Positions 20,242-29,881 are shown, numbered from the stretch's first letter. The stretch is 64,000 bases of DNA from Tahibacter harae (GCF_024437735.1 NZ_JANFQO010000001.1:62001-126000), one strand, 5' to 3'. Translations and numbers: made by a program. Notes: generated by a model not told the origin, from the letters alone.

Positions 20242-20769
20242 TCACTTCAGGCCGTCGAGGATCTGGTCCACCTTCTCGGTGGTCAGCTTCTCGTGGTAGT
20301 GGCCGTTGACGACCATCATCGGTGCGCCGCAGCAGGCGGCCAGGCATTCTTCCTCGCGCTTGAGGTAGATGCGGCCGTCGGCAGTGGATTCGCCGAGCTT
20401 GACGCCGAGCTTCTTCTCGCAGTGGCGCACCACATCTTCGGCGCCGTTGAGCCAGCACGAGATGTTGGTGCAGATGGCCACGTTGTTGCGGCCCACCGGC
20501 GAGGTCTCGAACATCGAATAGAAACTGGCGACCTCGTAGGCCCACACCGGCGGCAGGTCGAGGTACTTGGCCACGGCCGTGGTCAGCTCGTCGGTGAGAT
20601 AGCCGCCGTTCTGTTCCTGCGCGCCCATCAGTCCCTGGATCAGCGCCGAACGCTTGCGCTCGGGCGGGAACTTCGACACCCAGTGGTCGATGTGCTTGCG
20701 CGTGTGCTCGGTCAGGGCGACCAGCGGGTCGACGTCCTTGACCTGGTTGTAGTTGCCAGTGGCTTTCAT
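20242..20769 (-). CDS. nuoE: NADH-quinone oxidoreductase subunit E
   Basis: NuoE is the thioredoxin-like 2Fe-2S subunit (cluster N1a). The protein has 175 residues with the cluster ligands CTNISC near residue 100 and CLAACC near 141. The start ATG 20769 gives [15 protein letters not shown] and follows nuoD by 17 bases. The open reading frame continues upstream inside nuoD, but that part is not NuoE-like. Confidence 0.95.
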   Translation of the reverse strand: MKATGNYNQVKDVDPLVALTEHTRKHIDHWVSKFPPERKRSALIQGLMGAQEQNGGYLTDELTTAVAKYLDLPPVWAYEVASFYSMFETSPVGRNNVAICTNISCWLNGAEDVVRHCEKKLGVKLGESTADGRIYLKREEECLAACCGAPMMVVNGHYHEKLTTEKVDQILDGLK

Positions 20770-20786
20770 GATGTGCTCCCGTCGCC

Positions 20787-22040
20787 TCAGCGGTCGATTT
20801 CGCCGAACACGACGTCGTAGGTGCCGATCATCGCGACGACGTCGGGCAGCATGTGGCCGCGCACGATCTCGTCCATCGACGACAGGTGGGCAAAACCGGG
20901 CGCGCGCACCTTGAGGCGGAATGGCTTGTTGGCGCCGTCGGACACGAGGTAGATGCCGAACTCGCCCTTGGGCGCTTCCACCGCGCTGTAGGTCTCGCCG
21001 GCGGGCACGCAATAGCCTTCGGTGAACAGCTTGAAGTGGTGGATCAGCGCTTCCATGTCGTCCTTCATCTCCAGACGGGACGGCGGAGCGATCTTGAAAT
21101 TCTCGACCATGACCGGACCGGGGTTGGCCTTGAGCCACTTCACGCACTGCTCGATGATGCGGTTGGACTGGCGCATCTCCTCGACGCGCACCAGATAACG
21201 GTCATAGCAATCGCCCTTGGTACCCAGCGGGATATCGAAATCCATCTGTGCATAAGCGGCATAAGGCTGCTTCTTGCGCAAATCCCAGGCGATGCCCGAG
21301 CCGCGCACCATGGGGCCGCTCATGCCCCAGGCCATGGCCTGTTCGGGCGTGACCACGCCGATGCCGACGGTGCGCTGCTTCCAGATGCGGTTGTCGGTCA
21401 GCAAGGTCTCGTATTCGTCGACCTTGGTGTAGAAATCCTTGCAGAAGGCTTCGAGGTAATCGAGCATCGAGCCTTCGCGCCATTCGTTCATGCGTTTGAG
21501 GTCGCCGCCCTTGTGCCAGCGCGACTCCTTGTATTGCGGCATGCGGTCGGGCAGATCGCGATAGACGCCGCCGGGACGGTAGTAGGTGGCGTGCATGCGC
21601 GCGCCGGACACCGCCTCGTAGCAGTCCATCAGTTCCTCGCGCTCGCGGAACGCATACAGGAACACCGCCATGGCGCCGAGGTCGAGCGCGTTGGAACCTA
21701 TCCACATCAGGTGGTTCAGGATGCGCGTGATCTCGTCGAACATGGTGCGGATGTACTGCGCCCGCACCGGCGCCTCGATGCCGGTCAGTTTCTCGATGGC
21801 GCGCACGTAGGCGTGCTCGTTGCACATCATCGAAACATAATCGAGGCGGTCCATGTAGCCGATCGACTGATTGAACGGCTTGGACTCGGCCAGCTTCTCG
21901 GTGCCGCGATGCAGCAGGCCGACGTGGGGATCGGCGCGCACGACGGTCTCGCCGTCCATTTCCAGCACCAGGCGCAGCACGCCGTGGGCGGCCGGATGCT
22001 GCGGGCCGAAGTTGATCGTGTAGTTGCGGATTTCCTGCAT
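20787..22040 (-). CDS. nuoD: NADH-quinone oxidoreductase subunit D
   Basis: NuoD is the 49-kDa-type subunit lining the quinone pocket. The protein has 417 residues. It has the conserved [21 protein letters not shown] opening (residues 11-31, with quinone-site histidines), [14 protein letters not shown], and a C-terminus DVVFGEIDR, the family end. nuoC and nuoD are separate genes here, unlike the fused nuoCD of E. coli. Confidence 0.97.
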   Translation of the reverse strand: MQEIRNYTINFGPQHPAAHGVLRLVLEMDGETVVRADPHVGLLHRGTEKLAESKPFNQSIGYMDRLDYVSMMCNEHAYVRAIEKLTGIEAPVRAQYIRTMFDEITRILNHLMWIGSNALDLGAMAVFLYAFREREELMDCYEAVSGARMHATYYRPGGVYRDLPDRMPQYKESRWHKGGDLKRMNEWREGSMLDYLEAFCKDFYTKVDEYETLLTDNRIWKQRTVGIGVVTPEQAMAWGMSGPMVRGSGIAWDLRKKQPYAAYAQMDFDIPLGTKGDCYDRYLVRVEEMRQSNRIIEQCVKWLKANPGPVMVENFKIAPPSRLEMKDDMEALIHHFKLFTEGYCVPAGETYSAVEAPKGEFGIYLVSDGANKPFRLKVRAPGFAHLSSMDEIVRGHMLPDVVAMIGTYDVVFGEIDR

Positions 22041-22043
22041 GGC

Positions 22044-22778
22044 TTACTTCCCCGCGGCCGCGCTGGCGGCGGCTTCGGCCTGGGCCTGGTCGTAGCGCGA
22101 GTCGTCGCGGATCACGCGCGGCACCAGCACGCGCGGGTCGATGCTGACCGGCTCGTAGACGACGCGCTGCTTTTCTTCGTCATAGCGCACTTCGACGTTG
22201 CCGATCAGCGGGAAATCCTTGCGGAACGGATGGCCGACGAAGCCGTAGTCGGTAAGGATGCGGCGCAGGTCCGGATGGCCGTCGAAGACGATGCCGTAGA
22301 GGTCGAAGGCTTCGCGCTCGAACCAGTTCGCGCCCGGGTGCAGCCCGGTCAGCGAGGGCATGATCGGCAGCGAATCGTCGACGCAGTAGGACTTCAGGCG
22401 CAGGCGCCGGTTGTGCGTGATCGACAGCAGCTGGATGACCACGGCGAAGCGATTCTGGTGCGGCGTCACGCGCGGGCGCTCGGCCCAGCGGAAGCGGCCC
22501 GGGCCCTGCCCTTCCACGCCGCGGGAGAAGCCCTGGTTGGACACGTCGGTGGTGTCCCACTCGGCCTGGCCGTAGCTGAGGTAGTCCACGCCGCAGACGT
22601 CGATCAGCTGCTCGAAGCGGAACTCCGGCTCGTCGCGCAGGAACTGCACCACGCGCACCCAGTTTTCCGGCAGCACTTCGATTGCGGTTTCGCCGCGCCA
22701 TTCGGTCGCGGCAACGATGTCGGCGCCCAAGCGCGCGGTAAGGCGCTGCGCCAGCGTTTCAGGCAGGTTCTCGCTCAT
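22044..22778 (-). CDS. nuoC: NADH-quinone oxidoreductase subunit C
   Basis: NuoC is the 30-kDa subunit of the complex I connecting module. The protein has 244 residues. The signature [26 protein letters not shown] is split around residues 150-175, and [16 protein letters not shown] follows. The C-terminus is an alanine-rich tail. It is separated from nuoD by 3 bases and from nuoB by 12. Confidence 0.96.
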   Translation of the reverse strand: MSENLPETLAQRLTARLGADIVAATEWRGETAIEVLPENWVRVVQFLRDEPEFRFEQLIDVCGVDYLSYGQAEWDTTDVSNQGFSRGVEGQGPGRFRWAERPRVTPHQNRFAVVIQLLSITHNRRLRLKSYCVDDSLPIMPSLTGLHPGANWFEREAFDLYGIVFDGHPDLRRILTDYGFVGHPFRKDFPLIGNVEVRYDEEKQRVVYEPVSIDPRVLVPRVIRDDSRYDQAQAEAAASAAAGK

Positions 22779-22790
22779 GCTGGCGTTCCG

Positions 22791-23339
22791 TTAGCGCGCG
22801 ATGGTGTTGGTGCGGCGGATCTTCTTCTGCAGCTGCAGGATGCCGTAGACCAGGGCTTCGGCGGTCGGCGGGCAGCCCGGCACGTAGACGTCGACCGGCA
22901 CGATGCGATCGCAGCCGCGCACCACCGCATAGGAATAGTGGTAGTAGCCGCCGCCGTTGGCGCAGGAGCCCATGGAGATGACCCATTTCGGGTCGGGCAT
23001 CTGGTCGTAGACCTTGCGCAGGGCGGGAGCCATCTTGTTGACCAGGGTGCCGGCCACAATCATCACATCCGACTGGCGCGGGCTGGGGCGGAACACTACG
23101 CCGTAGCGGTCCAGGTCCAGGCGCGCGGCACCGGCGTGCATCATTTCCACGGCGCAGCAGGCCAGGCCGAAGGTCATGGGCCACATCGAGCCGGTGCGCG
23201 CCCAGTTGATCAGGGCGTCGGCCGAGGTCACGGCGAAGCCGCGTTCGATCAGCGGGTTGTCGCCGTCCGGGCGCAGGATGTCGTCGACGGTGGAAACCGG
23301 CACCGGGTTGTGCATCACCCGGCTGAGGGTGTCGGTCAT
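22791..23339 (-). CDS. nuoB: NADH-quinone oxidoreductase subunit B
   Basis: NuoB carries cluster N2, the electron donor to quinone. The protein has 182 residues. The tandem cysteines of LACCAVEMM near residue 50, [10 protein letters not shown] near 118 and [11 protein letters not shown] near 148 supply the cluster. I chose ATG 23339 because it overlaps the nuoA stop as ATGA. An ATG two codons upstream (23345) is possible. Confidence 0.96.
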   Translation of the reverse strand: MTDTLSRVMHNPVPVSTVDDILRPDGDNPLIERGFAVTSADALINWARTGSMWPMTFGLACCAVEMMHAGAARLDLDRYGVVFRPSPRQSDVMIVAGTLVNKMAPALRKVYDQMPDPKWVISMGSCANGGGYYHYSYAVVRGCDRIVPVDVYVPGCPPTAEALVYGILQLQKKIRRTNTIAR

Positions 23340-23692
23340 TCCCATTCCAGCGCCCCCTTCTTCCAGACGTAGACGAAGCCGACCACGAGCAGGCCCAGGA
23401 ACAGGCCCATCTCGATCAGCGCGATGATGCCGATTTCCTTGAAGACCACCGCCCAGGGAAACAGGAAGGCGATTTCCAGATCGAAGATGATGAAAAGAAT
23501 GGCGATCAGGTAGTAGCGCACGTCGAATTTCATGCGCGCGTCTTCGAAGGCCTCGAAGCCGCATTCGTACGCTGATTTCTTCTGCGCATCGGGACGTCGC
23601 GGCCCGAGCAGGGAGCCTACCGCCAGCAGGACCAGCCCGAGCAGGGCGGCGGTGAACAGGAAAAGCAGGATGGGCCAATATTCGGCAAGCAC
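23336..23692 (-). CDS. nuoA: NADH-quinone oxidoreductase subunit A
   Basis: NuoA is a three-helix membrane subunit of complex I. The protein has 118 residues with the conserved [25 protein letters not shown] region split over residues 38-62. The start is GTG 23692 with GGAGG eleven bases upstream. It opens the nuo operon, about 80 bases downstream of tRNA-Leu. I saw no clear terminator between the two, so read-through from tpiA-secG is possible. Confidence 0.95.
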   Translation of the reverse strand: MLAEYWPILLFLFTAALLGLVLLAVGSLLGPRRPDAQKKSAYECGFEAFEDARMKFDVRYYLIAILFIIFDLEIAFLFPWAVVFKEIGIIALIEMGLFLGLLVVGFVYVWKKGALEWE

Positions 23693-23775
23693 GAGTCAGC
23701 GAACCTCCGCACCGGTAAACAGTGCATCAGCGGCCGCGGGCGCAGTGCTGGAGTGCCGCGCGACCGTAACTAGAT

Positions 23776-23860
23776 TGGTGCCCAAAGGGGGACTCGAACC
23801 CCCACGACCTAAGTCGCTACCACCTCAAGGTAGTGCGTCTACCAATTCCGCCATCTGGGC
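23776..23860 (-). tRNA. tRNA-Leu (GAG)
   Basis: This 85-nt class II tRNA has an encoded CCA and a long variable arm (CGACTTAGGTCGT). The anticodon loop is TTGAGGT, anticodon GAG. The acceptor arms GCCCAGA and TTTGGGC pair fully (one G-U). It lies only 12 bases downstream of secG, the same secG-tRNA-Leu(GAG) neighbourhood known from E. coli (leuU). Confidence 0.97.
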
Positions 23861-23872
23861 ATGGTATTCCAA

Positions 23873-24352
23873 CTAGTTCTTCTTCGACTCGTCCGCCTTG
23901 GCTTCGGTCTTGTCGTCGGCCTTGGGGGCGACGGCAGGAGTAGCGGGCTGGGGCGCCGCGGGCACTTCGGCTGCTGCCGGGGCCGGCGCCGGTGCGGCGG
24001 CCTGGGGCACGTCACCGGCAGGCGGTGCGGCTTCAGGCGCCTTGGCGGCGGGGGCGGCAGGAACTTCGGTACCGGACATGACGCCGAGGTTGGTTTCAGG
24101 CTTGTTGTCAAACCTGCCGCCGCCGCCGAGGTACATGCCCATGCCCAGACTGAGCAGGAAGAACAAACCGGCCAGGACCGCCGTGGCGCGCGAAAGGAAA
24201 TTCGCCGACCCGCGCGCGCCGAACACCGTTGCCGACGCACCGGCTCCGAAACCGGAACCCGCGTCCGCACCGGCGCCGCGCTGCAGCAGGATCAGCGCCA
24301 CCATCGCCACCGCGACCAGGATGTAGAAAACGTTGAAGACCGTAAGCAGCAT
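23873..24352 (-). CDS. secG: Preprotein translocase subunit SecG
   Basis: SecG is the small accessory subunit of the SecYEG channel. The protein has 159 residues. The first 75 hold two transmembrane helices around the conserved LLQRGAGADAGSGFGAG and FGARGSANFLSRATA loops. The remaining 80 residues form an Ala/Pro/Lys-rich tail of low complexity, longer than in E. coli (110 residues in total). It directly follows tpiA (24 bases), likely one transcript. Confidence 0.95.
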   Translation of the reverse strand: MLLTVFNVFYILVAVAMVALILLQRGAGADAGSGFGAGASATVFGARGSANFLSRATAVLAGLFFLLSLGMGMYLGGGGRFDNKPETNLGVMSGTEVPAAPAAKAPEAAPPAGDVPQAAAPAPAPAAAEVPAAPQPATPAVAPKADDKTEAKADESKKN

Positions 24353-24375
24353 TTCGACTCAGCCTGGCGACGCGG

Positions 24376-25122
24376 TCAGCGCGCCGCCTCACAAATCTTG
24401 AGGAAATCGGCGGCAACCAGCGAGGCGCCTCCGATCAGTCCACCGTCCACGTCTGCCTGGGCAAAAAGCTCGGCGGCGTTGGCCGGTTTGACACTGCCAC
24501 CATAGAGTATGCGTAGCGAGTCCGCGATTGTAGCATCGTGTTCACGCAGTTGGCTACGAATAAAGGCGTGCACTTCCTGGGCCTGCGCCGCGCTGGCGGT
24601 ACGGCCGGTGCCGATGGCCCAGACCGGTTCATAGGCGACCACGGCGCGGCTGAATGCGCCGATGCCGCTGCGCTGCAGCACAGCCTGGACCTGGGCTGCG
24701 ACCACGGTTTCAGTCTCACCCGCTTCGCGCTGCTCCAGGGTCTCGCCGACACACAGCACCGGCACCAGGCCGGCGGCCTGGGCGCGGGCGAACTTGGCTG
24801 CGACGATTTCATTGGATTCGGCGTGGTACTGGCGGCGCTCCGAATGCCCGACCAGGGTATGGGTGCAGCCGGCGTCGGCGGCCATGGCGGCGGCAATCTC
24901 GCCGGTATAGGCCCCCTGCTCGTGCGCGCTTACATCCTGTACGCCGAAGCCGATGCCCTGCCCCGCATGTGCCGCGGCCAGCGCAGCCACCTGGATGGCC
25001 GGCGGAAACACCGCCACCTCGACCTGCTGCGGCAGCTGCGCCAGGATTGCGCGCACCAGCTCCGCCGCGCTCGCGGCGCTGCCGTGCATCTTCCAGTTTC
25101 CTGCTACGAGCTTGCGTCGCAT
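24376..25122 (-). CDS. tpiA: Triosephosphate isomerase
   Basis: The enzyme interconverts dihydroxyacetone phosphate and glyceraldehyde 3-phosphate. The protein has 248 residues. The catalytic set is visible: the lysine in GNWKMHG (about residue 11), the histidine in GHSERR (about 95) and the glutamate in AYEPVWAIGTG (about 165). The phosphate-binding loop is YGGSVKPANA. The start ATG 25122 gives MRRKLVAGNWKM; the upstream extension is not family-like. Confidence 0.97.
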   Translation of the reverse strand: MRRKLVAGNWKMHGSAASAAELVRAILAQLPQQVEVAVFPPAIQVAALAAAHAGQGIGFGVQDVSAHEQGAYTGEIAAAMAADAGCTHTLVGHSERRQYHAESNEIVAAKFARAQAAGLVPVLCVGETLEQREAGETETVVAAQVQAVLQRSGIGAFSRAVVAYEPVWAIGTGRTASAAQAQEVHAFIRSQLREHDATIADSLRILYGGSVKPANAAELFAQADVDGGLIGGASLVAADFLKICEAAR

Positions 25123-25148
25123 GGGGCCAGGTCCGCAAAAAGGGGCGC

Positions 25149-25177
25149 AGGATAGCGATGCGACCTCGGCGGCGCAA
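25149..25177 (-). promoter_or_regulatory. Putative promoter of tpiA-secG
   Basis: On the minus strand TTGCGC (25177-25172) and TATCCT (25154-25149) are 17 bases apart. This places the start near 25142, about 20 bases before the tpiA ATG. It has the same -35 hexamer as the tRNA-fMet promoter. Confidence 0.5.
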
Positions 25178-25260
25178 TGCGCCATTGATCGCGGCCCGGC
25201 ACTCGGGTTGAATCCCCTGCCTCGGCCGAGCCCGGCAGCCCTTCACCCAAGGATTTTCGC

Positions 25261-26073
25261 ATGACCGACGCATCCCGCTGGGCCCTGGTCACCGGCGCCT
25301 CCGCCGGCATCGGCGCCGCCTTCGCCCGCGAACTGGCCGCCCGCGGCCATCACCTGGTCCTGACCGCCCGGCGCGAAGACCGTCTGCAGTCCCTGGCCGG
25401 AGAACTGCGCCAGCGCCATGGCGTACGCTGCGAAGTCGCCGCTGCCGACCTGGCCGATCCCGCCGCCATCGACGCCCTTTGCAACGAGCTGGGCCGCCGC
25501 AGCCTGAACATCGATGTGCTGGTCAATAACGCCGGCTACGGCGTGCCCGGTCACTACCTGGCCCAGCCCTGGACCCGCCACGCCGAATTCCTGCAGGTAC
25601 TGGTCACCGCCCCCTGCGAACTCGCCTACCGCCTGCTGCCTGGCATGCAGCAGCGCCGCTACGGCCGCATCCTCAATATCGCCTCCCTGGCCGGCCATGT
25701 TCCTGGCTCCGCCGGGCACACCATGTATGCCGCCTCCAAGGCCTTCCTGATCAAGTTCTCCCAGTCCCTGGCGCTGGAAAACCAGCAGTACGGCATCAAG
25801 GTCTGCGCCGTCTGCCCCGGCTTCACCTGGTCCGAGTTCCACGACGTGGTCGGCTCGCGCGAGTCGGTCAACAAGATGCCCAAGTGGATGTGGATGAGCG
25901 CCGAAGAAGTCGCCCGCGAAGGCGTGGATGCGACCGAGCGCGGCGAGATCGTGCATGTGACCGGCAAGGTCAACCGCGCGATCAAGGCACTGATCAAGCT
26001 GCTGCCGGACCGGATGGGCTTGAATATCGTGCAGCGGAGGTCGAAGGACTTTCGGGTGCAGGAACCGAAGTAA
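25261..26073 (+). CDS. SDR family NAD(P)-dependent oxidoreductase
   Basis: This is a classical short-chain dehydrogenase/reductase of 270 residues. The cofactor-binding TGASAGIG is at residues 10-17. The ADL acidic motif follows, then NNAGYG near 89, the catalytic serine in NIASLAG (about 141) and YAASK (about 155-159). An arginine-rich strand-2 end (TARREDR) suggests NADP preference. The substrate cannot be deduced; the overall look is that of DltE/YqjQ-like reductases. It is transcribed divergently from tpiA, alone on the plus strand. Confidence 0.9.
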   Translation: MTDASRWALVTGASAGIGAAFARELAARGHHLVLTARREDRLQSLAGELRQRHGVRCEVAAADLADPAAIDALCNELGRRSLNIDVLVNNAGYGVPGHYLAQPWTRHAEFLQVLVTAPCELAYRLLPGMQQRRYGRILNIASLAGHVPGSAGHTMYAASKAFLIKFSQSLALENQQYGIKVCAVCPGFTWSEFHDVVGSRESVNKMPKWMWMSAEEVAREGVDATERGEIVHVTGKVNRAIKALIKLLPDRMGLNIVQRRSKDFRVQEPK

Positions 26074-26172
26074 AAAGCCGCCGCTCGCCGGCGCGCGACG
26101 GACTTCATATGTCGGGCAGCGTCGCGAAAACTTGAACGTTGAGGAAACTGATACGTTTCCCCCTCACCCACT

Positions 26173-26209
26173 CCTCTTCCCCAAGCGCAGGCCGCGCTTG
26201 GGGAAGAGG
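26173..26209. repeat. Dispersed palindrome, solo copy
   Basis: Perfect 16-bp arms (26173-26188 and 26194-26209) enclose AGGCC. The flanks (CCCCCTCACCC before, GGCTTTTAGGATGAGGATCC after) resemble those of the inner palindromes at 31194-31224 and 34652-34685. This is the same repeat family, present here as a single unit. Confidence 0.7.
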
Positions 26210-26417
26210 GCTTTTAGGATGAGGATCCGTAAGCGCTCAGCCATCATTACAGCTACGCGACAGCTGCGATCGCCAGCGCCTGCCGTTGCCGGTGATTGTG
26301 CCTGGCTTCGGCTGTCGCTTCCGCGCACGGGGATGTGCGCCGCTCTGCGGCTATCAATCAATCTCGCACTAGCCCAACAGCGCACGCAAAGCCCAAAAAC
26401 CATCCCCCAAACGACTC

Positions 26418-26436
26418 GGGCGCCGCAAAGGCGCCC
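26418..26436 (-). terminator. Possible terminator of the amidase gene
   Basis: The arms GGGCGCC and GGCGCCC enclose GCAAA. The hairpin lies 38 bases after the amidase stop codon. No T-run follows closely, so the call is weak. Confidence 0.35.
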
Positions 26437-26474
26437 AAATCATCCAATCCTCCGCGCCCCACGCGCCAACCAAC

Positions 26475-27818
26475 TCACCCCTGCGGCGGAATGTCCAGCA
26501 CATCCCCCACCCTGACCCCGCCATCCCCCGACAGCCGGTTCGCCTCGCGCAACGCACTCAGCGAAACCCCGTGCCGCATGGCAATCCCGGACAGGGTCTC
26601 GCCGCGCACCACGACATGCTCGGAACGGCCGCGCCTGCCGGAGGTATTGGCCGCGAACCAGGTCCCCGGCGGCGGCGTCTGGGTGAAGTAGGTCTTGATG
26701 CCGTCGACCACCGCCGCCGCCAGCTTGGCGCGGTGCTCCGGATCGGTCAGGCGCTTTTCCTCGGCCGGGTTGGTAATGAAGGCCGTCTCCACCAGGATCG
26801 AAGGTACGTCCGGCGAGCGCAGTACGACAAAATTGGCTTTTTCCACATGGCCGCGGTGCGTGGGGCCGATCTTGCCCAGGGCCTTGAGCACGATCTGCGC
26901 GATCGCCGCACTGGCTTCCATGGTCGCGCCCTGGGACAGATCTAGCAGCACGGCGGCCAGGGTATTGTCCTTGTCGTCCAGCGAGACGCCGCCGACCAGA
27001 TCGGAGGCGTTTTCCTTGGCCGCCAGCCAGCGCGCGGCTTCGCTGGTGGCGCCGCGCGGCGACAGCACCCAGACCGAGGCGCCGCGTGCGCCACAGGCGC
27101 CCGGGCAGGCATCGGCGTGGATGGAGACGAACAGGTCGGCCTTGGCTTCGCGTGCTTTCTTGTAGCGGTTTTCCAGCTGGATGAAGTAATCGCCGTCGCG
27201 CACCAGGAAGGCTTTCATGCCAGGCTGGGCATCGACCATGCGGGCGAGTTCGCGCGCCACATTCAGCGTGATGGTTTTCTCATGCGTACCCGAGGCGCCG
27301 ATCGCGCCCGGGTCGTCGCCGCCATGGCCGGCGTCGATCGCGACGATGACCTTGCGGCCGTCGGCCGGCACCACGTCCTCGACCGTCTTGACCACTTCGC
27401 GCGTGGCCTTGTTGGCCTTGGGGAACAGGTCGATCACCAGGCGGTGGCCGAACTTGTCCGCCGGCGGCAGCAGGAAGCTTTTCGGACGCACGCCCTGGGG
27501 CAGATCGAATACCACGCGCAGATCGCTCTTGCCCTGCTTGCCCAGGCGCACGGTGCCGAGCAGGCCCTTGGCCGCGGGCGCGATCACGCCGGGATCGAGA
27601 CTGGTGTTCTTGATGTCGAGCACGATGCGGTCGGGATTGGCCAGCTCGAACAATTTGTATTCCAGCGGGCCGGAAACATCGAACACGGCGCGGGTGGAAT
27701 CGGGGCTGGCCCAGACGCGCAGCCCCTTGACCTGAGCGGCCTGCGCCGAAGCCGTGGCGAGCCCTGCAGCCAGCAGGACGAAAGCGGCGCGCAACAATGT
27801 CACGGGAACTCCCCACAT
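26475..27818 (-). CDS. N-acetylmuramoyl-L-alanine amidase with AMIN and LysM domains
   Basis: This periplasmic cell-wall hydrolase cleaves the amide bond between MurNAc and the stem peptide, usually during septum splitting. The protein has 447 residues. A signal peptide ends near ASAQA (about residue 27). An AMIN domain spans about residues 30-130 and amidase_3 about 165-390, with zinc/catalytic residues in IDAGHGG, the Glu of GTHEKTITL, SIHADAC and ETAFITNP. A C-terminal LysM module follows (about 400-447, VVRGETLSGIAMRHG). The architecture matches AmiC/AmiB of Pseudomonas and Xanthomonas. It follows tsaE, a common arrangement (tsaE-amiB). Confidence 0.93.
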   Translation of the reverse strand: MWGVPVTLLRAAFVLLAAGLATASAQAAQVKGLRVWASPDSTRAVFDVSGPLEYKLFELANPDRIVLDIKNTSLDPGVIAPAAKGLLGTVRLGKQGKSDLRVVFDLPQGVRPKSFLLPPADKFGHRLVIDLFPKANKATREVVKTVEDVVPADGRKVIVAIDAGHGGDDPGAIGASGTHEKTITLNVARELARMVDAQPGMKAFLVRDGDYFIQLENRYKKAREAKADLFVSIHADACPGACGARGASVWVLSPRGATSEAARWLAAKENASDLVGGVSLDDKDNTLAAVLLDLSQGATMEASAAIAQIVLKALGKIGPTHRGHVEKANFVVLRSPDVPSILVETAFITNPAEEKRLTDPEHRAKLAAAVVDGIKTYFTQTPPPGTWFAANTSGRRGRSEHVVVRGETLSGIAMRHGVSLSALREANRLSGDGGVRVGDVLDIPPQG

Positions 27819-27918
27819 GGCTGCGGATTCAACCCCAGCCGGCCAAGTAATTCAAGCATTTTCCGTTGCAAAACACTGGTCTGTACGTGGTTTTTACGAT
27901 TGCGGGCAGAAACCTGCT

Positions 27919-28398
27919 TCAAGCAACGGAAGGGCTGGCGCTTATGCCGGCCAGCCAGGCCTCGCCGCGGGGACTGCAGGCCTGCGCCTGCAGGCGGCGG
28001 CCGGGTTCGGCATGAGCCAGGCTCAGGCGCAGGTCGGCGGCCGGCAACGCCTCCCCGCCGCGCTCGGGCCATTCGACCAGGACCAGGCTGCTCTCGGCCT
28101 GCAGCTCGTCCAGCCCCAGCCATTCCAGCTCGCCGGGATCGGCGATGCGGTAGAGATCCAGATGATGGATCGCGAGGCCGGGAATGCGATAGGACTCGAT
28201 CAGGGCGTAGGTCGGGCTCTTGATGCGCCCGCTCACGCCCAGCGCGCCGATCAGGGCCCGGGCGAAGGTGGTCTTGCCGGCACCGAGGTCGCCGTGCAGA
28301 TGGATCACACCGCCCTGCTCCAGTAGCGGCGCCAGACGCCGGGCGAGCGCGGCGACGGCCGCTTCGTCGGGCAGGTACAGCTCGAAGGTCTCAGCCAT
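27919..28398 (-). CDS. tsaE: tRNA threonylcarbamoyladenosine biosynthesis ATPase TsaE
   Basis: TsaE is the ATPase that drives the t6A37 tRNA-modification cycle with TsaB and TsaD. The protein has 159 residues with Walker A GDLGAGKTTFARA near residue 37, then the SPTYALIESY and HLDLYRI motifs and a VLVEWPERGG strand. I chose ATG 28398 (MAETFELYLPDE), whose first codons overlap the end of nnrDE by eight bases. This indicates translational coupling. Confidence 0.95.
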   Translation of the reverse strand: MAETFELYLPDEAAVAALARRLAPLLEQGGVIHLHGDLGAGKTTFARALIGALGVSGRIKSPTYALIESYRIPGLAIHHLDLYRIADPGELEWLGLDELQAESSLVLVEWPERGGEALPAADLRLSLAHAEPGRRLQAQACSPRGEAWLAGISASPSVA

Positions 28399-29881
28399 GC
28401 GCCGCTCCCGCCAGCACCTGGCGCAACGGCTGGAACATATCGCCGGCCAGCAAGCCGCGCGCGCCGCCGGCGGCGGCCAGATCGCCGGCGCGGGCATGCG
28501 CAGCCACGCCCAGCCGCGCCGCATCCCAGCCGCTCAGCCCCTGGGCCAGCAGCGCGGCGATGGCGCCGGTCAGCACATCGCCCATGCCCGCGGTGGCCAT
28601 GGCCGGATTGCCCCAGGGACAGACCGCGACCGGCATTGCGCCGTCGGCGGCCGCGACCAGCGAGCCGGCGCCCTTGAGCACGACCGTCGCATGGTAGCGC
28701 TCGGCAATCGCCTGCACGGCGGCATAGCGATTGGCCTGGATGCTGGCGGTATCGCTGTCGAGCAGGCGCGCCGCTTCCGCCGGATGCGGCGTCAGCACCG
28801 TGGTCGCAGCGAAGCGGCGCGGCTGGCGCGCCAGCAGGTTCAGCGCATCGGCATCCAGCACGGCCGTTTTTTCGCTGGCCAGCGCGCGATGCCACAGCGC
28901 ATGGCCCCAGGAGCGTGCGCCCAGGCCAGGCCCCAGCGCGAGCACGTCGGCACGCTGCAGCAACGCATCGAGTTCCTGCTGGCCGGCCACGGCGCGTACC
29001 ATCAGCTCCGGCCGCGCCGCCAGCAATGCGCTCACGTGTTCGGCCTGGGTAGCGATGCTGACCAGGCCGGCGCCGCAGCGCAGCGCGGCTTCGCCAGCGA
29101 GGCGGATGGCACCGCCCATGCCCAGGTCGCCGCCGACGGCGAGTACATGACCGAAGCGCCCCTTGTGCACGTCGCGCGGTCGCGGCGGCAATACCTGCAG
29201 CAGCTGCGGCCATTGCAACAGGCTGGCGCCGGCGCTTTCTTCCTCGAAGATGGAACCCGGCAAATCCAGCGTGGCAAGTTCGCAGTCGCCGCAGGCATCC
29301 AGCCCCGCGCCGCTGTGCTGGCCGCGCTTCCAGCCGATGAAGCTCACCGTCGCCGTGGCCTCGACGCAGCGGCCCAGGCGCGCGCCCGTGTCGGCGCAGA
29401 GGCCCGAGGGCAGATCCAGCGCCAGGACCGGCGCAGCGGCCGCGTTGAGCGCATCCACCAGCTGCGCCGCGGCGCCGTCCAGGGCGCGGTCCAGGCCTAT
29501 GCCGAACAGTGCGTCGACGTAGAGATCGGCCGCGGGCAGCGTGCCGGAAAATCCCTGCACCGGACCGCCGGCAACCTGCCAGCTTTCCGCCGCGGCCTGG
29601 GCATCGGCGTCGCGCGGCGCGGCCAGCGCGATCACGCTGACATCGCGCCCGGCCTGGCGCGCCAGGCGCGCGAGCAGATAGCCGTCGCCGCCGTTCTTGC
29701 CCACGCCGCAGCAGACCACGATGTGCTGCGCGCGCGGCCAGCGCCGCTCCAGCACGGCAAACGCGGCGGCGGCGGCGCGGCGCATCAGGTCGAAACCGTG
29801 CAGACCGGTGGCCGCGAGCGCGCAGGCGTCGATGCGGCGCATCTGCGCGGCGGTGTAGAGCAGGGAGGCGGGTGTATCCAT
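28391..29881 (-). CDS. nnrDE: Bifunctional ADP-dependent NAD(P)H-hydrate dehydratase / epimerase
   Basis: This enzyme repairs hydrated NAD(P)H. The protein has 496 residues. The N-terminal YjeF_N epimerase domain (about 1-215) has CCGVGKNGGDGYLLARL. The C-terminal carbohydrate-kinase-like dehydratase (about 230-490) shows VGGDLGMGGAIRLAGEAAL, the VLTPHPAEAARLL motif and GMGDVLTGAIAALL. The start ATG 29881 gives MDTPASLLYTAAQMRRID. The fused gene next to tsaE is a common gammaproteobacterial arrangement (yjeF-tsaE). Confidence 0.95.
   Translation of the reverse strand: MDTPASLLYTAAQMRRIDACALAATGLHGFDLMRRAAAAAFAVLERRWPRAQHIVVCCGVGKNGGDGYLLARLARQAGRDVSVIALAAPRDADAQAAAESWQVAGGPVQGFSGTLPAADLYVDALFGIGLDRALDGAAAQLVDALNAAAAPVLALDLPSGLCADTGARLGRCVEATATVSFIGWKRGQHSGAGLDACGDCELATLDLPGSIFEEESAGASLLQWPQLLQVLPPRPRDVHKGRFGHVLAVGGDLGMGGAIRLAGEAALRCGAGLVSIATQAEHVSALLAARPELMVRAVAGQQELDALLQRADVLALGPGLGARSWGHALWHRALASEKTAVLDADALNLLARQPRRFAATTVLTPHPAEAARLLDSDTASIQANRYAAVQAIAERYHATVVLKGAGSLVAAADGAMPVAVCPWGNPAMATAGMGDVLTGAIAALLAQGLSGWDAARLGVAAHARAGDLAAAGGARGLLAGDMFQPLRQVLAGAAHG

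Larger units (their letters stand above)
26074..26474. other. Non-coding gap with one palindromic repeat
   Basis: This 401-bp convergent spacer between the SDR gene and the amidase shows no convincing gene. It contains a strong palindrome at 26173-26209 and a smaller GC hairpin at 26418-26436. The rest shows nothing I can name. Confidence 0.6.
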
